From Phlebotomus papatasi (lineage: Eukaryota; Arthropoda; Insecta; Diptera; Psychodidae), in the NCBI RefSeq assembly GCF_024763615.1, contig NC_077223.1:62930627-62994626 (forward strand): a stretch of DNA of 64,000 bases, read 5' to 3'. Below are positions 10,640-21,630 of the stretch, in pieces. Made by a program: the position numbers and the translations under genes. Numbering within the stretch: position 1 is the stretch's first letter; the number at the start of each line of letters is the position of its first letter. The notes below the pieces were generated by a model that searched no databases, had not been told where the DNA came from, and was given only the letters and a program-made list of their open reading frames with translations.

Positions 10640-13240
10640 AGCAATTGTCAGCATTACAATTACAAATTTATCTTACAATTGCGATAAAGTTAGGATGATG
10701 ATGGAGAGAATTTGACTCCCATTGTAATTCGGTCTTCAAGTTCTATATCGACATATTTGAAGGCGAATTTTAATTAGGCATTGAAGATCTTTTAAACTTA
10801 AATTTAGGTTAAATCGTAATTTTGTATTATTTTAAAAGCGAAATTTTTTAGGTTTTCTTTTTGAATAAGCAGCTCATTCTTTAAATCTAAGTTAAAAATA
10901 AATTTATATATTTAAATAAAATATTTAGAGTTAAACTGAGGAAAAAATCAGCTACTTTATAATATAAATGATTATGCGTTTGCGAATAGCTTTTAAATTA
11001 GGAACCACTTAAAAATTTTTGTTATTTCTTTTAGAGTAAGTGTGAACTTTCTTTGGTTCTTACGTAAAGACTTTATGATATTCTACACTTTATAATAAAA
11101 ATCTTTATAAGATAATGCAAATAGTATTTTAAAAATCTTTCAAACTTGAATTTTTCTTTTTCGCGTAAAGATGATATAGAAAATAAATTCTCCCTTGTTA
11201 GTACTATGGATGCTTCAAAAATATTATATTATATTTTGATCAAAATAAAATTTTAAAACATTTAAATTATAAATTTAGCGTCTTTAAAGTTTCCAGGCAA
11301 TGGAAATAAATTCTATATCCATTACAATATATTAAAATTTACTGAGATTATCTAAGAATTAAAAAATTTGAAAAACGATCTGATCCTTTGGAACCCCTAC
11401 GTACTTTACAAGATATATTTTGAGAAAGTCAATAAAATTAATTTTGCTGCTTCAAGCAACTGTGAAAGCCACTACTCATAAATCCGAAATGATTTGCAAT
11501 AATTCCTTAATATATTTAATGTTCCTTCTCGTTTTAACCTGCACCTTGATGCTTAAATTGATGATTCTCACATATGGCGTCAGTTTTGGCTGCACCAATC
11601 ACCAGTTATATTATGCTCGAGAAAATGCCCTGAGTGTCGTGAGAAATTGCCAGGCATAATTAATAAATTCTGTTAGTGACTTTATGAGGTCGCACTTGCC
11701 CACACATTTACCCAAATTTCCCACAAAAAGACCGCGATTTTCTCATGTGATCAGACCGATCGGAGCGACCAATTCAGGAAGTAATTGGTAAGACGTCTTT
11801 CCTGTTCTACATTCTATTTTTTAGATGAGCATTTTTTTTTTATAAACTCTCGTTGGACAAAATTAAGTGATCATGAGAACAATTTACAGAACATTGTTCC
11901 AATCCCCAATACCCTAAAAATAGTTCTAACATATGTACTCTGATTACTGAAAACAAACAAATGATTCATCTATAAATAAAGGAAATTAAATTAAACATTA
12001 CTATCAGAAGTAAGACGACTATTTGGCAATTTGTGCAATTGCATGAAGAACATTATTTAGAACAGGAAAATTTAGGAAGGATATATTTGGCTTGTGAATA
12101 AATATTTAGTCTCAATATTGCAACGTAAACAGATTTTTCGTGCAAGTGTCTAGGAGTATCATGAATTTATTAAGAGCCCATTGAAATAAATTCTGAGAAT
12201 GCAGGATGTTGTTAACAAATTGTACAAGATAAGCTACAAGAAGAAAATTTAAACTTTAGTACTGTACATTAAGAGGATTTTTGGTACAAGTTCTTAATAT
12301 TCTTATCTGTACAATGAGAAAATTAAAAAAATTAATTTAAGATATATAGTTTATAAATACACCTTGGAAATATTAAAATAATACAAGTTATAGGTTTTTC
12401 AAAGAGAGAGAGAGATAACCCAAAGTATAGAATAAAAAGGAAGTGCCTGTATGACAATAATTCTCATCATACCAAGTCAAGTAAAATAAAGTTATTCCAT
12501 TAAAGTCTGTCTTTTAATAATTTACTCTTTGAGGCAGTGAATAAAATTAGTTGCAAGAAAAATGATTTTTAGTACACGTACTTACTACTTCCATGTGTAA
12601 GCATTAAAGATTTAAAAAAAGATCAGTTTAAAAGTAATAACCGCTTCTTGGAATAAGTTTTAGAAAGTTTTTTTTAGCTTTAGTACACGATTTTTGTAAA
12701 AATATTAGAAAAATAAAACATTTAGAAACAAAGAAAAGCCTAATTATTCACAAAATGGGCCATGTTGATATTATTTTGAATTCTAGGCAATTTTGTAGTA
12801 ATGAGAGGTCATTAATTTTTAGTTTCTTAAAATTTTCATTACAATGCCAATGCTTTCAAAGTACTAAACCGAGTACTAATTATATTTGATTTTTTTTACC
12901 GACCAAGCTTATTATTTTACAATTCAATAATGCAGCTATAAAATATTTTACATACACAGCATTTCGATTGAAAGATAATATGAAAATAAATGTGTGGAAT
13001 TTCTTTATATTTGGAACAGAATTGATACTTTTAGAACATGATCTAAAGCGTAATGTTGTATTCAATGAAAGGCGGTTTTTTTGTTTATTGATAATTATTT
13101 TGTTTTAAATTAAATTAATTATATTCAAATTCTCACATTAAATTTATTGTTTATATTATTGTTAATTCATTTTCCAATTTTTGCATTTAGTACAACTCTT
13201 CATTATATAAAGTTATATAGCATTTTTATTCACTATAAGA
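10640..13240. other. Gene-free AT-rich stretch
   Basis: No supported gene. Contains (GA)n near 12404 and a run of short ORFs without coding character. The 79-codon plus ORF at 11420 is hydrophobic and AT-driven and was not accepted. Confidence 0.5.
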
Positions 13241-13246
13241 TATTTA

Positions 13247-13463
13247 CACTGAGATAAAAAAGAGGGTGCGATTAACTTTTTTTCCTCATAACTTTAACAC
13301 TTTTTATGTGTAAAAATATATCAACATTTTTAATGTTAATTTTACACCTTTTTAAGGGTAAAATTAACATGAAAAAAGGTAACTTTAACCCCCAATACAC
13401 CTAAAGAGGGTAAAATTAACATTTCCGGAATGTTATTTTAACTTTTTCGGTTTTCTCTCAGTG
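13247..13463. mobile_element. CACTGAGA-family MITE, copy A
   Basis: Ends CACTGAGATAAAAA and TTTTCTCTCAGTG, with TA on both sides. The interior has the family blocks gggtgcgattaacttttttt and attaacatttccggaatgtt. The same unit recurs at 15577, 17522 and 46367. Termini beginning CACTG and a 2-bp duplication suggest a non-autonomous EnSpm/CACTA element, which is tentative. Confidence 0.65.
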
Positions 13464-13469
13464 TATGAA

Positions 13470-15435
13470 TTCTTGATATATGTAGATATATTCTATATCT
13501 ATAATTTTCAGAATTTCTTAACTAACTTCAAAAAACAATACTCAAATAAATCTGAATAAATATTAAGCATTAAAAGCTTCAATATTGACATTGAACTCAA
13601 CTTGATATTTGTCTCAAATTAGAAGCAAAACTACATGACTTTTTAAGTGATCTTCGTTTTAGCTAATCACAATAATTATTGAAAGCATTTTTTTTTTAAA
13701 TTATTTACTTTTAATTTTTTTAGATAAGCTGCCCATTTGAAATGGGTTAATTTCAACACAGTTAATGGGTTAATACGATCACTATTAGGTCTCATTCATT
13801 CGATCAAAATGCAGTAAAACTTAAATTGGGTGTGAATTGAACACTCAAATAAATTAAACGGCGTATGTTAAATAAATCAGGAAAGATGAGCGTTATGTAA
13901 AACAGCTGAATTTAATTATATTCTATTGAACTCGCTGTCCTTGAATTGTAACTGAGTGTTGAGCAGTAAAAAAATGATAAATATTTCTTCAGTCAATCGT
14001 TCGCCTTTTTTTGCCTCACTGCAAGATCATTTGCTTTTTTTGTCGACAATTTCGAAAAAAAACGATATTAGCGGTCAATTAAAATATTCTTCCATCGTCA
14101 GGAAGAATTTTCTTCAACTAAATATTTACATATATGGGGTGGGGAGCATGTGGTAAAGCGGGGTATTTTATAATTTTCCTTAAGATGCCAGATGAGAAAA
14201 TGCAGGTAAATTGTGCAATTAAAATTGATAGAGCAAATAAGAAAATTGCATCGATTTTCTGCATGTCATGCTGAGAAAATTCTCACTACACGTTCAGAAG
14301 TGGGAGGCATAAGGGGTGGTTTGGTGATTTAGGTGGGTAGATTCAACCCTCGTGTGGGCAACATAACCTCCGAAAGAAATGCGCGTGTCGAGGCATTTGG
14401 AACGATTTTTTTCCATTTGTGCGAAATGCCACTTTGGAATTAATTTCGAAAAATTTTGCATCTTTAGAAAGTGGTCACCTTTCTGGGAAATTCACACGAC
14501 AGTTTTTCCCCGAATACCACAATGAATGGCTAAACCTTCAATATCAAATTGATTGGTACACTTCTATGTAGATTTTATTGATTAAAGCTAAAGTTCCACT
14601 TGGGAACTCACAATTCTGCCGACAAACCTCAAAATGGGATAAATTTCTCATACAACATTTTCTGCACCGAGCTTAACCAATCATTAAAAATCCATATTTT
14701 CCCCATACTCCCGGAAAAAAATGTTGAGCAATTCCATGTGTTAGAATATTTTTTTTATGAGAAAATAAAACTTCTCATACTTACACCTTGTGCAATATCT
14801 CACAAAAAAGAGAATACGATGAGTATTTTTAAAATAATATCCAAGAGAATAGGTGGAGGATGGGGCCAAGAAGATCACAAATGCGGCCGGGATTTGATTT
14901 ATTCTTTCCCGGTGTATTTTTATGCCTCAAAAAAACTTATTCTGGTTCTCAGTGACTTGACATGAAATACACTAAATTGTGAAATCACGACCACTCGCTT
15001 CGAATACTGCCGATTGACTGATGACACAAGCGACCCGAACATCCGAGAAATACTGCACGGTCTACGAGGGGACTACTAACACATGGGAGCCGTGTGAAGA
15101 ACACCACATGAATGGACTACCAGGGATAGGTAACCTTTTGTAATACCCATGCGCATTACCAACAAGATTGCGCCCTTAGTTTGGAAATGCTCTTATAAAA
15201 TTTAGAATTGTTAAATTTATATTGTTTCCAATGTCAGAAATATGGTCACATAACAGTCACATGTTTTATAGAATTTAAGTGCGTATACTGTTCTGCAGTA
15301 CACTGTGATACACAAGTGCTGTAGCATACAATTTGTAACAGTTTTTCAATTAAAAATGTAACTAAAAGCATTATAGTGTAAGTCTTAAGACCGAAAGATG
15401 ATTGCTTACATCCTATACCAAATTCATACACGATT
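13470..15435. other. Gene-free stretch with a GC-richer island
   Basis: 14280-14420 and 14960-15140 are clearly less AT-rich than their surroundings. At 15130 the plus strand has a consensus donor (gggatag then GTAACC). This could be a promoter or noncoding first exon, but no open frame connects, so no gene is called. The 121-codon plus ORF at 14600 shows no family. Confidence 0.4.
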
Positions 15436-15439
15436 TTGC

Positions 15440-15560
15440 TTAATGATCAGATCTTATTATGAACGTATTTGTAGATTACACGCTATACGAGCATTTCGTA
15501 AGTCACCAGTAGGAATTCAAAAACAATGATGAACAATTTAACGAAATACTTATTTTTCTC
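15440..15560. mobile_element. Terminal fragment of TACGAAC-family element
   Basis: The block acgagcatttcgtaagtcac and the following aggaattcaaaaaca match the right end of the elements at 19511-20187 and 58163-59465. Only the end is present. A CACTGAGA MITE begins 17 bp further on. Confidence 0.5.
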
Positions 15561-15576
15561 AGAATTATATGTATTT

Positions 15577-15830
15577 CACTGAGAGAAATGCGAAAAAGTT
15601 AAAATAACATTCCGGAAATGTTAATTTTACCCTGCAGTATTGATCCAAAATCGATGTAAATATTACCCTTTTTAGGTGTATTAGGGGTTAAAAGTACCCT
15701 TTTTCATGTTAATTCTACCCTTAATAAGGTGTAAAATTAACATTAAAAAATGTTGATATATTTTTACACCTCAAAATTGTTAAAGTTCTGAGGAAAAAAT
15801 GTTAATCGCACCCTCTTTTTTTCTCAGTGT
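15577..15830. mobile_element. CACTGAGA-family MITE, copy B (inverted)
   Basis: Ends CACTGAGAGAAATGCG and TTTTTTTCTCAGTG, flanked by TT on both sides. Orientation is opposite to copy A, and the ccctgcagtattgatccaaa block is present. Confidence 0.65.
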
Positions 15831-15839
15831 TCTTATATT

Positions 15840-17515
15840 AACATTATAACAAAACGATTTCGCTGAATATAAAACAATTGTAATAAAATTTTCTCTTCTG
15901 TTTATTATCCTATAATTAAAGAATACTTTGTGAAAAGTTGGTAAAGTTTATCTGGCTTGAAAAAAACTTAACAATAATTAACTCAAATAAAACGAAAATG
16001 CTAAGTACTTGATTGAGTGCTTTACGTATAAAACCTACGCAAAATATACTTACGTCTGAAAATGTAAAACATTATACAGCATTTTTATGACCGTTGTTTC
16101 GTTTTTAAATATAAGCCTGATATTACATAAAAAAGAGTTAAAGAAAAAATAGTTTGCACAAGTTCGAACCGGTTTCGTTCCAAGCATGTAAGTAGAGTTA
16201 AATATGTATATCTTCACGTACAATACGTTCATTGTGGAATAGTTATACACTGGATTACTCACACATTCATTCATGATAAACAGAGTAAGATAAACGGTAT
16301 ATTAATATTTATTATTAAACCATAAGTGCTAATTGGATGAATTTCATAAATCGCCTGGAATGTCCTCCAAATAATATCAGAAAAAAGATAAATAAGAAAG
16401 TTAATAAGCATCTTCATTGTCTGCTATACTGAAAACGGTTCGAAAATCGGCCCGTAGTGCCAATGTTTTTCGCCCATTATTTTCTTATCAGTGTGTTGAA
16501 AATTGTGCGCGTAAAGGCAAATACTGTGAGAACATCATGATTTTTCTCACATTTTTCTCTTCCTCTCTCGCTCTTACTTGTGAAATGAATTAAAATAGTA
16601 GAAAAGCCTTAATAATCTTATGAAAGCTGTGATTATTTACAAGTAACCTCCAAAGATTTTTAATTTATATTGAAAATTTACATTTGGAATTTGTGACAAT
16701 ATTAAAACAAAATTTTGCGGTTGGACAGGTTTCATGCAAATAATATGACGATCAAAAGGTATTTAAGATTATCTTATCACTTTATTGACCTCTGGTAAAG
16801 AAACGTTATTTGCTGCAACTGTACAACGTTTGAAAATAAAAAATCTAATTGTCATTGTATTTTAGTCGAGACGCAATTAGGGATTAACATAAGCTGGAGA
16901 GATCTTATCTCAGGAACGAACCATTTCGGGAGATTTTCCAAGACTCATCACTGATGATACGTCATCGGTACAATGTCCAGTGATATTCATTTATAAATAC
17001 ATTAATAGAGGAAAGCTATCAGGCTTCGAATATACTCTGGCTTCAAAGACTTTATATTTATCCTATATTTCTTTAATGAATTTGCCCTATTGTGGCACTA
17101 TATTTTAATATTAGAAAGTTGTTTAAGTCGCACAATTCCTGATAAAGAATAGGTCAGATTTATTAAAAGAATATGGAAAAATGGGAAGTGATTGAAGCCA
17201 GAGCATGTGCGAAGCCATGAAACACTTCCCCTATAAATTCATTTTGCTTCTAGGAAATGTCCATCTTTTTATAAAACAATTTTAAGTATAAACAAGGAAC
17301 AACAGGAAAATAATTAAAGGGTAAATGGCTGTAAAATCGATAGGGGAAAGTGTCCATGCTTTGCACGGTTCCACGCTTCATAATAACTAAATTTCTCTTA
17401 TGTTTCTGAATAAATGTGACACCGCAATTTATTTTAAAAACAGGACACTCTTCCCTAGTTTTAAAAATATGGGTGCGATGAGTCACATTTATTGAAAAAC
17501 ATAGGAAAAATTTAG
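15840..17515. other. Gene-free stretch
   Basis: AT-rich, no repeat family with clear ends and no supported ORF. Confidence 0.45.
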
Positions 17516-17521
17516 TCATTA

Positions 17522-17773
17522 CACTGAGAGAAATCCGAAAAAGTTAAAATAACATTCCGGAAATGCTAATTTTACCCTGCAGTATTGATCCAAAATCGGT
17601 GTAAAATTATGCTTTTTAGGTGTATTAGGGGTTAAAGTCACCCTTTTTCATGTAAATTTTACCCTTAAAAAGGTGTAAAATTAACATTAAAAAATGTTGA
17701 TATATTTTTACACCTAAAAAATGTTAAAGTTATGAGCAAAACAAGTTAATCGCACCCCCGTTTTTTCTCAGTG
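17522..17773. mobile_element. CACTGAGA-family MITE, copy C (inverted)
   Basis: Ends CACTGAGAGAAATCCG and GTTTTTTCTCAGTG. Nearly colinear with copy B. Flanks TA and TC do not match, so the duplication has decayed or the insertion is rearranged. Confidence 0.65.
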
Positions 17774-17779
17774 TCTAAA

Positions 17780-19505
17780 GCTTGGGACCGTGCAAAGCAT
17801 GAGCACTTTCTCCTACTTAGAGTATGTATACATATTTATTGTTTTTTATGACGAATAAAATGTACTTTTCTAAATTGTAAGACCATTCTGAATATCAGGA
17901 GTATCACATCGAATCACAGAAGCTGTGAATGGAAGGAATACCTGTTAAAAAGACGAGGCACTCAATATCTATTTCTCTGTGAGAGAAGAGTCTCAAAAGA
18001 ATAAGTAAAAAAAAGTTCTGAACATGTATTCTAATTTAAACTCTTTTTCTACAATTGAAATCAACCCTCTCTCCGGCATTTCAAGAAGCGCGAAAAGGCG
18101 CGAATAAAACAGAAAGGTCATTGTGAGGAGGCAGATTCAGCCAGAAAAAAAGATAGTCGTTTTGCCTTATCACTGGACTCTCCAATTTCGTAATATTGCT
18201 ATACAGAGAAGCAAATGGGATTTTTTTGCGAAGAACAGTGCTTTCTTGACAGAAGGTACATAAATAAATCTCTAAGCTATGTTTACAGGGGATTTTTGGA
18301 TTTTGGTCTTCAAGAATATGTTGAAGAGGTAGATTTCTTTTTTGTAATTTAGAAAAAGCAATATCCCAATGATCAATAAAAAGACTTTTTTTAATCCGTA
18401 AAAAATAAGGATAGCATACGAAATTACCAAAATTCCAATTTAAAACGCTTGTAAGGAAAATTAAATAACTCTATACCAAAGTATAACTTTTCAAATTATA
18501 TTTTCCTTATGATTAACTTGTTATAATTCTCTACTATCAATTTGTATTTTTACCTCAAAAATTATTCCTTCATTGACTAAAAAATCACACCATTGAGTAA
18601 CTTAGAGAAATGTTGAAGCCTACAATGTAACAATGCAGATTGTAATACGTTTTCTAGAAATGGCAGTATCAATAAATGATAAGCAAAAACTGCCATGTAA
18701 CATTCATTAAGACACTGACGCCCTATCGTGAGTAATAAAGTTATCAGGCACGTGATAAGCACTTGGCCCCTCATTTTTCTCCCTGTTAATAGTAGAAGAG
18801 AGATTTGTGTTTCTGGTGAAAAAAATTGATAAAAGCTAATTAGGTGATACCGCAAGGTATTCCTGTCTCTAAAGAAAAAAAAAGATCTCTGCACTTAAGT
18901 GAGTAATATTTATTACGCCGTAAGCTCATATATCACCAATTCGAATTATGTTTACAAACCATCCGATGATGTTACATTTTTAGTATCCTTAATATTGAGG
19001 TATTTGGTAGAATTCTTGGACAATTGTATTCAATAGAACAATGACTTTAATAGAAACCCTCCTAAGAGTCTAGAAATGAAACATTCTTCAAGAAATACCG
19101 AATAAGTCTGAAGAAAAAAACTACCTGAACCAACAATATTTCTTAGAAATTGCCTTGAGATTTAATTTATGAATGGTCACTCAAATGGTGACTTCTTCGT
19201 TTAACATATTTTTATCATTATCTTGAAAAAACTGTAACGTCTCAATTTGTTTTTGAACTTCGACTATTTTCCGCATTGTGAATCGAAGCGTTGTGTTTCA
19301 GAGCTTTAAGCTTCTGAAGCAAACTTTTAAGCTCATTTGAAATTTGAAATAAAATATCAACTGTACAAATACAAATGTTTTGTTATATTTCTTTTTCAAA
19401 CCAAACTTTAAAACTACATGGTTTTATTTAAAATAAATTATTCCCGTCTAACAATAAAATTTACAGAAAATTTTATGCTAAAAAATAAGTCATCTTTATT
19501 TATCT
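17780..19505. other. Gene-free stretch
   Basis: No supported gene. Short ORFs only; 18060-18170 is slightly GC-richer. Confidence 0.45.
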
Positions 19506-19510
19506 CAAGT

Positions 19511-20187
19511 ACACAGAAAAAATATATTTTCTAAAATACTTTGCAAATGTTTGTGAATTCCTACTGTAGACTTACGCAATGCTCGTACATCGTATAATCC
19601 ACAAACAAGTTCGTAGAAGTTTGTACTTTTTCCACAAACATCGTTTGATCATTTGATGAACAATTTTGGTATTTTTATGAACATTTGTTCGTAAATGTTC
19701 GTAAACACACAAGAAAAGTTTGTAAAATTTTGTCTTTTGTTCGTAAATTTTTGCTAGACAAATAAAAACGCACGAAGAAATGCTTCTAAAAGAATAAAAA
19801 ATGTTTGTCAAATGATCATGCTGCGAACAAAGTTTGTGGAAAAGTAAAAACTTTTACGAACTAGGGTGAAAGGAACGTCTATTGACACTTTAAGAACTCG
19901 TGTCAGCACCTATTGACACCCTACTCTGTACCATTTGGGATACGAAATTTTAACATCTCTGTTTATAGTAAAAGGTATATTACAGAAAAAACGTTATATT
20001 ACTTATATTTTACTAGATATATTCAAAAATTTTTAACATTTTGACAAAAGTGTCAATAGAGGTTCCCTGTCGAACAGACGTTCATCCGACCCTATTTGTA
20101 AATAATACGCTTCATGAGCATTTCGTAACTCCCCCCAGTGAGAATTAACATTATAAACAACTTTACGATTTTTTTTTCTTTCTGTGT
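19511..20187. mobile_element. TACGAAC-family element with a nested MITE
   Basis: Ends ACACAGAAAAAATATATTTT and TTTTTTTCTTTCTGTGT. The body is built from short alternating blocks (gttcgtaaatgttcgtaaac). A second element (19864-20092) is nested within it. A related and larger element with internal tandem duplication lies at 58163-59465. Confidence 0.55.
19864..20092. mobile_element. Nested MITE with TA duplication
   Basis: Ends GGGTGAAAGGAACGTCTATT and inverted GGGTCGGATGAACGTCTG, flanked by TA (19862-19863 and 20093-20094). The internal gacacttt/aagtgtc blocks are also inverted. TA flanks point to the Tc1/mariner group. A stray end with the same tail (ccctgccgaacaagcgtttc) is at 43332. Confidence 0.5.
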
Positions 20188-20189
20188 AG

Positions 20190-20640
20190 GGTAAAGCGGT
20201 ACAAATTGGACAGGGATTTTTACATTACATTTATATAATATAATATATTTATTCACTCGAGCTTTACAAGTATAAATATTGTCTCAGCAGAAAGGGAAAT
20301 TGAAAGTAATTGTTAGAAGTTACTAGCAGCTCGAGCGGCGGCTGCCGCCGACTACACACACATTTTGTCTTGATAAATTTAGTAATTCATTTTTATTTGC
20401 ATATTTTTAATGCTTTAGTTTTATAATTTGGTTCCTTGTGCTTAAAAACAAGTTTTGTACTGTATTTATCAAGAAAAAAGCTACCTGGGTCCTCGGACTC
20501 AACCCTCTGCCCCCCCCCCCCCCCTTTTTAATGTATCCAAGTGTCAGCAACACGTGCCTTTTTTTTGGCCAAGCTGGCACTAATCCCTCAATATGCTTGC
20601 TCCTGTTGCCCTTTTCCCCACGCAACGACAGCGCTCTTAA
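20190..20640. repeat. Repeat-derived stretch with poly-C run
   Basis: Starts with gggtaaagcggtacaaattg, a MITE-like end without a recognised partner, and carries a 15-bp C run at 20510-20524. Short ORFs on both strands here arise from the homopolymer. Confidence 0.4.
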
Positions 20641-20644
20641 CTAG

Positions 20645-20796
20645 CTGATTGCAATTGTAAAACTGCATAAATCCTGGCATATACGATCTATGATTCAGGG
20701 TTTCTGCCGTTTACCTGATGAGATCGGTCGTGGTAAGTCGGCGGCAGACGCAACCAAGCATTAATTGAGGAGAAATATATAAATTGAATTGAATTG

Positions 20797-20837
<41 letters not shown>
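20645..20837. repeat. Non-LTR-like 3' tail plus (TTGAA)n and (TA)n
   Basis: A GC-richer leader (gatgagatcggtcgtggtaa) runs into AATTGAATTGAATTGAATTG at 20782-20803 and then a (TA)n tract to about 20837. The (TTGAA)n tail resembles that of the retroelement at 9725. It probably marks the 3' end of another 5'-truncated non-LTR insertion on the plus strand. Confidence 0.45.
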
Positions 20838-20839
<2 letters not shown>

Positions 20840-20840
<1 letters not shown>

Positions 20841-21630
20841 TAAAATAAAATAACAGTTTTCAGTCTTGTAATTAATAAAATACCGGAACTGTTCTAAATT
20901 ATTTTACTGTTCTAAATTATTTTAAAAGGAAAAAATTAAACATAAACAATAATATTTAATTCATTAAATATGGCAAACTTTTATATATAACTTCATACAT
21001 ATTTCACCACAAGTTAATTGTTCTTATCAGTAATAAAAACGAATGTGAGTGCGTATTAGTTTAATTATTTTTTCAGATTACAATTAGAGAAGCAGATGAT
21101 TTTGCGAACTCATCTCAGAAAAAATGTCCATGAAAGTGGAATTAGAGGTGTTTGATCTCAACAAGCTCCTCTGACAACTTTCATAATCCCGTTACAGTCC
21201 AAATATTTATAATCAAATTATGTAGAGGGTTTCATAGAGAATGATAAAGCGACTAAGCTTTGCAGAATACTCGAACTCGTGATACAAAATCATTTTAAAT
21301 TAAATTCAAATAACTTCCCCTCTTCAACTTCCTAATAACTTTTAGAACTTTTAGGTATGGCCCCTAAAAATTCTAAATCGCTATCTCTAATCATTTGATC
21401 TCTACTCTTCGTAACTTCCAGAACGATGTAAAGACAAAAAAGTAGAGAAAGGAAAATTTGTTGGATGTTATAATGTTTCTTCAGAAAGATCGTGCAACAA
21501 ATAAATTGTGATATACACACATTCGCAATTATACCAAGCTAGTTGAAGTGTTCACCATCATCTTCCTGGTACTCCAAATTTCCGAGTTTCACAGATAATT
21601 TAGTGTTAAAGTGAAAGTCCGAGCGTTAAG
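20840..21630 (+). promoter_or_regulatory. Upstream region and leader of ligase copy 1
   Basis: The last 90 bp (from ccgagtttcacagataattt to ttaagATG) is almost identical to the leader of copy 2 at 30360-30410. The block at 21075-21200 also matches 30105-30230 and holds a 16-codon ORF preserved in both copies. A copy-specific insertion with a dispersed-repeat end (tttgcagaatactcgaactc) lies at 21240-21300. Confidence 0.45.
21124..21174 (+). other. Conserved 16-codon upstream ORF, copy 1
   Basis: Reads MSMKVELEVFDLNKLL then stop. The paralogous site upstream of ligase copy 2 (30154-30204) reads MSMNVELKVLDLNNFL then stop. It lies about 450 bp before the ligase ATG and follows a TTTTTTCAG acceptor-like site in both copies. 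It may be a remnant terminal exon or simply a duplicated sequence; most differences change the residue. Confidence 0.25.

Noticed and set aside
11420..11659. 79-codon hydrophobic ORF that could be a small membrane protein
   Set aside because: Hydrophobicity is explained by T-rich DNA; weak start context and no family.
14600..14965. 121-codon plus-strand ORF
   Set aside because: No domain, no splice support, composition follows AT-rich background.
20407..20644. Overlapping ORFs on both strands around a proline/glycine run
   Set aside because: The run is a C homopolymer (20510-20524), and the ORFs mirror each other.
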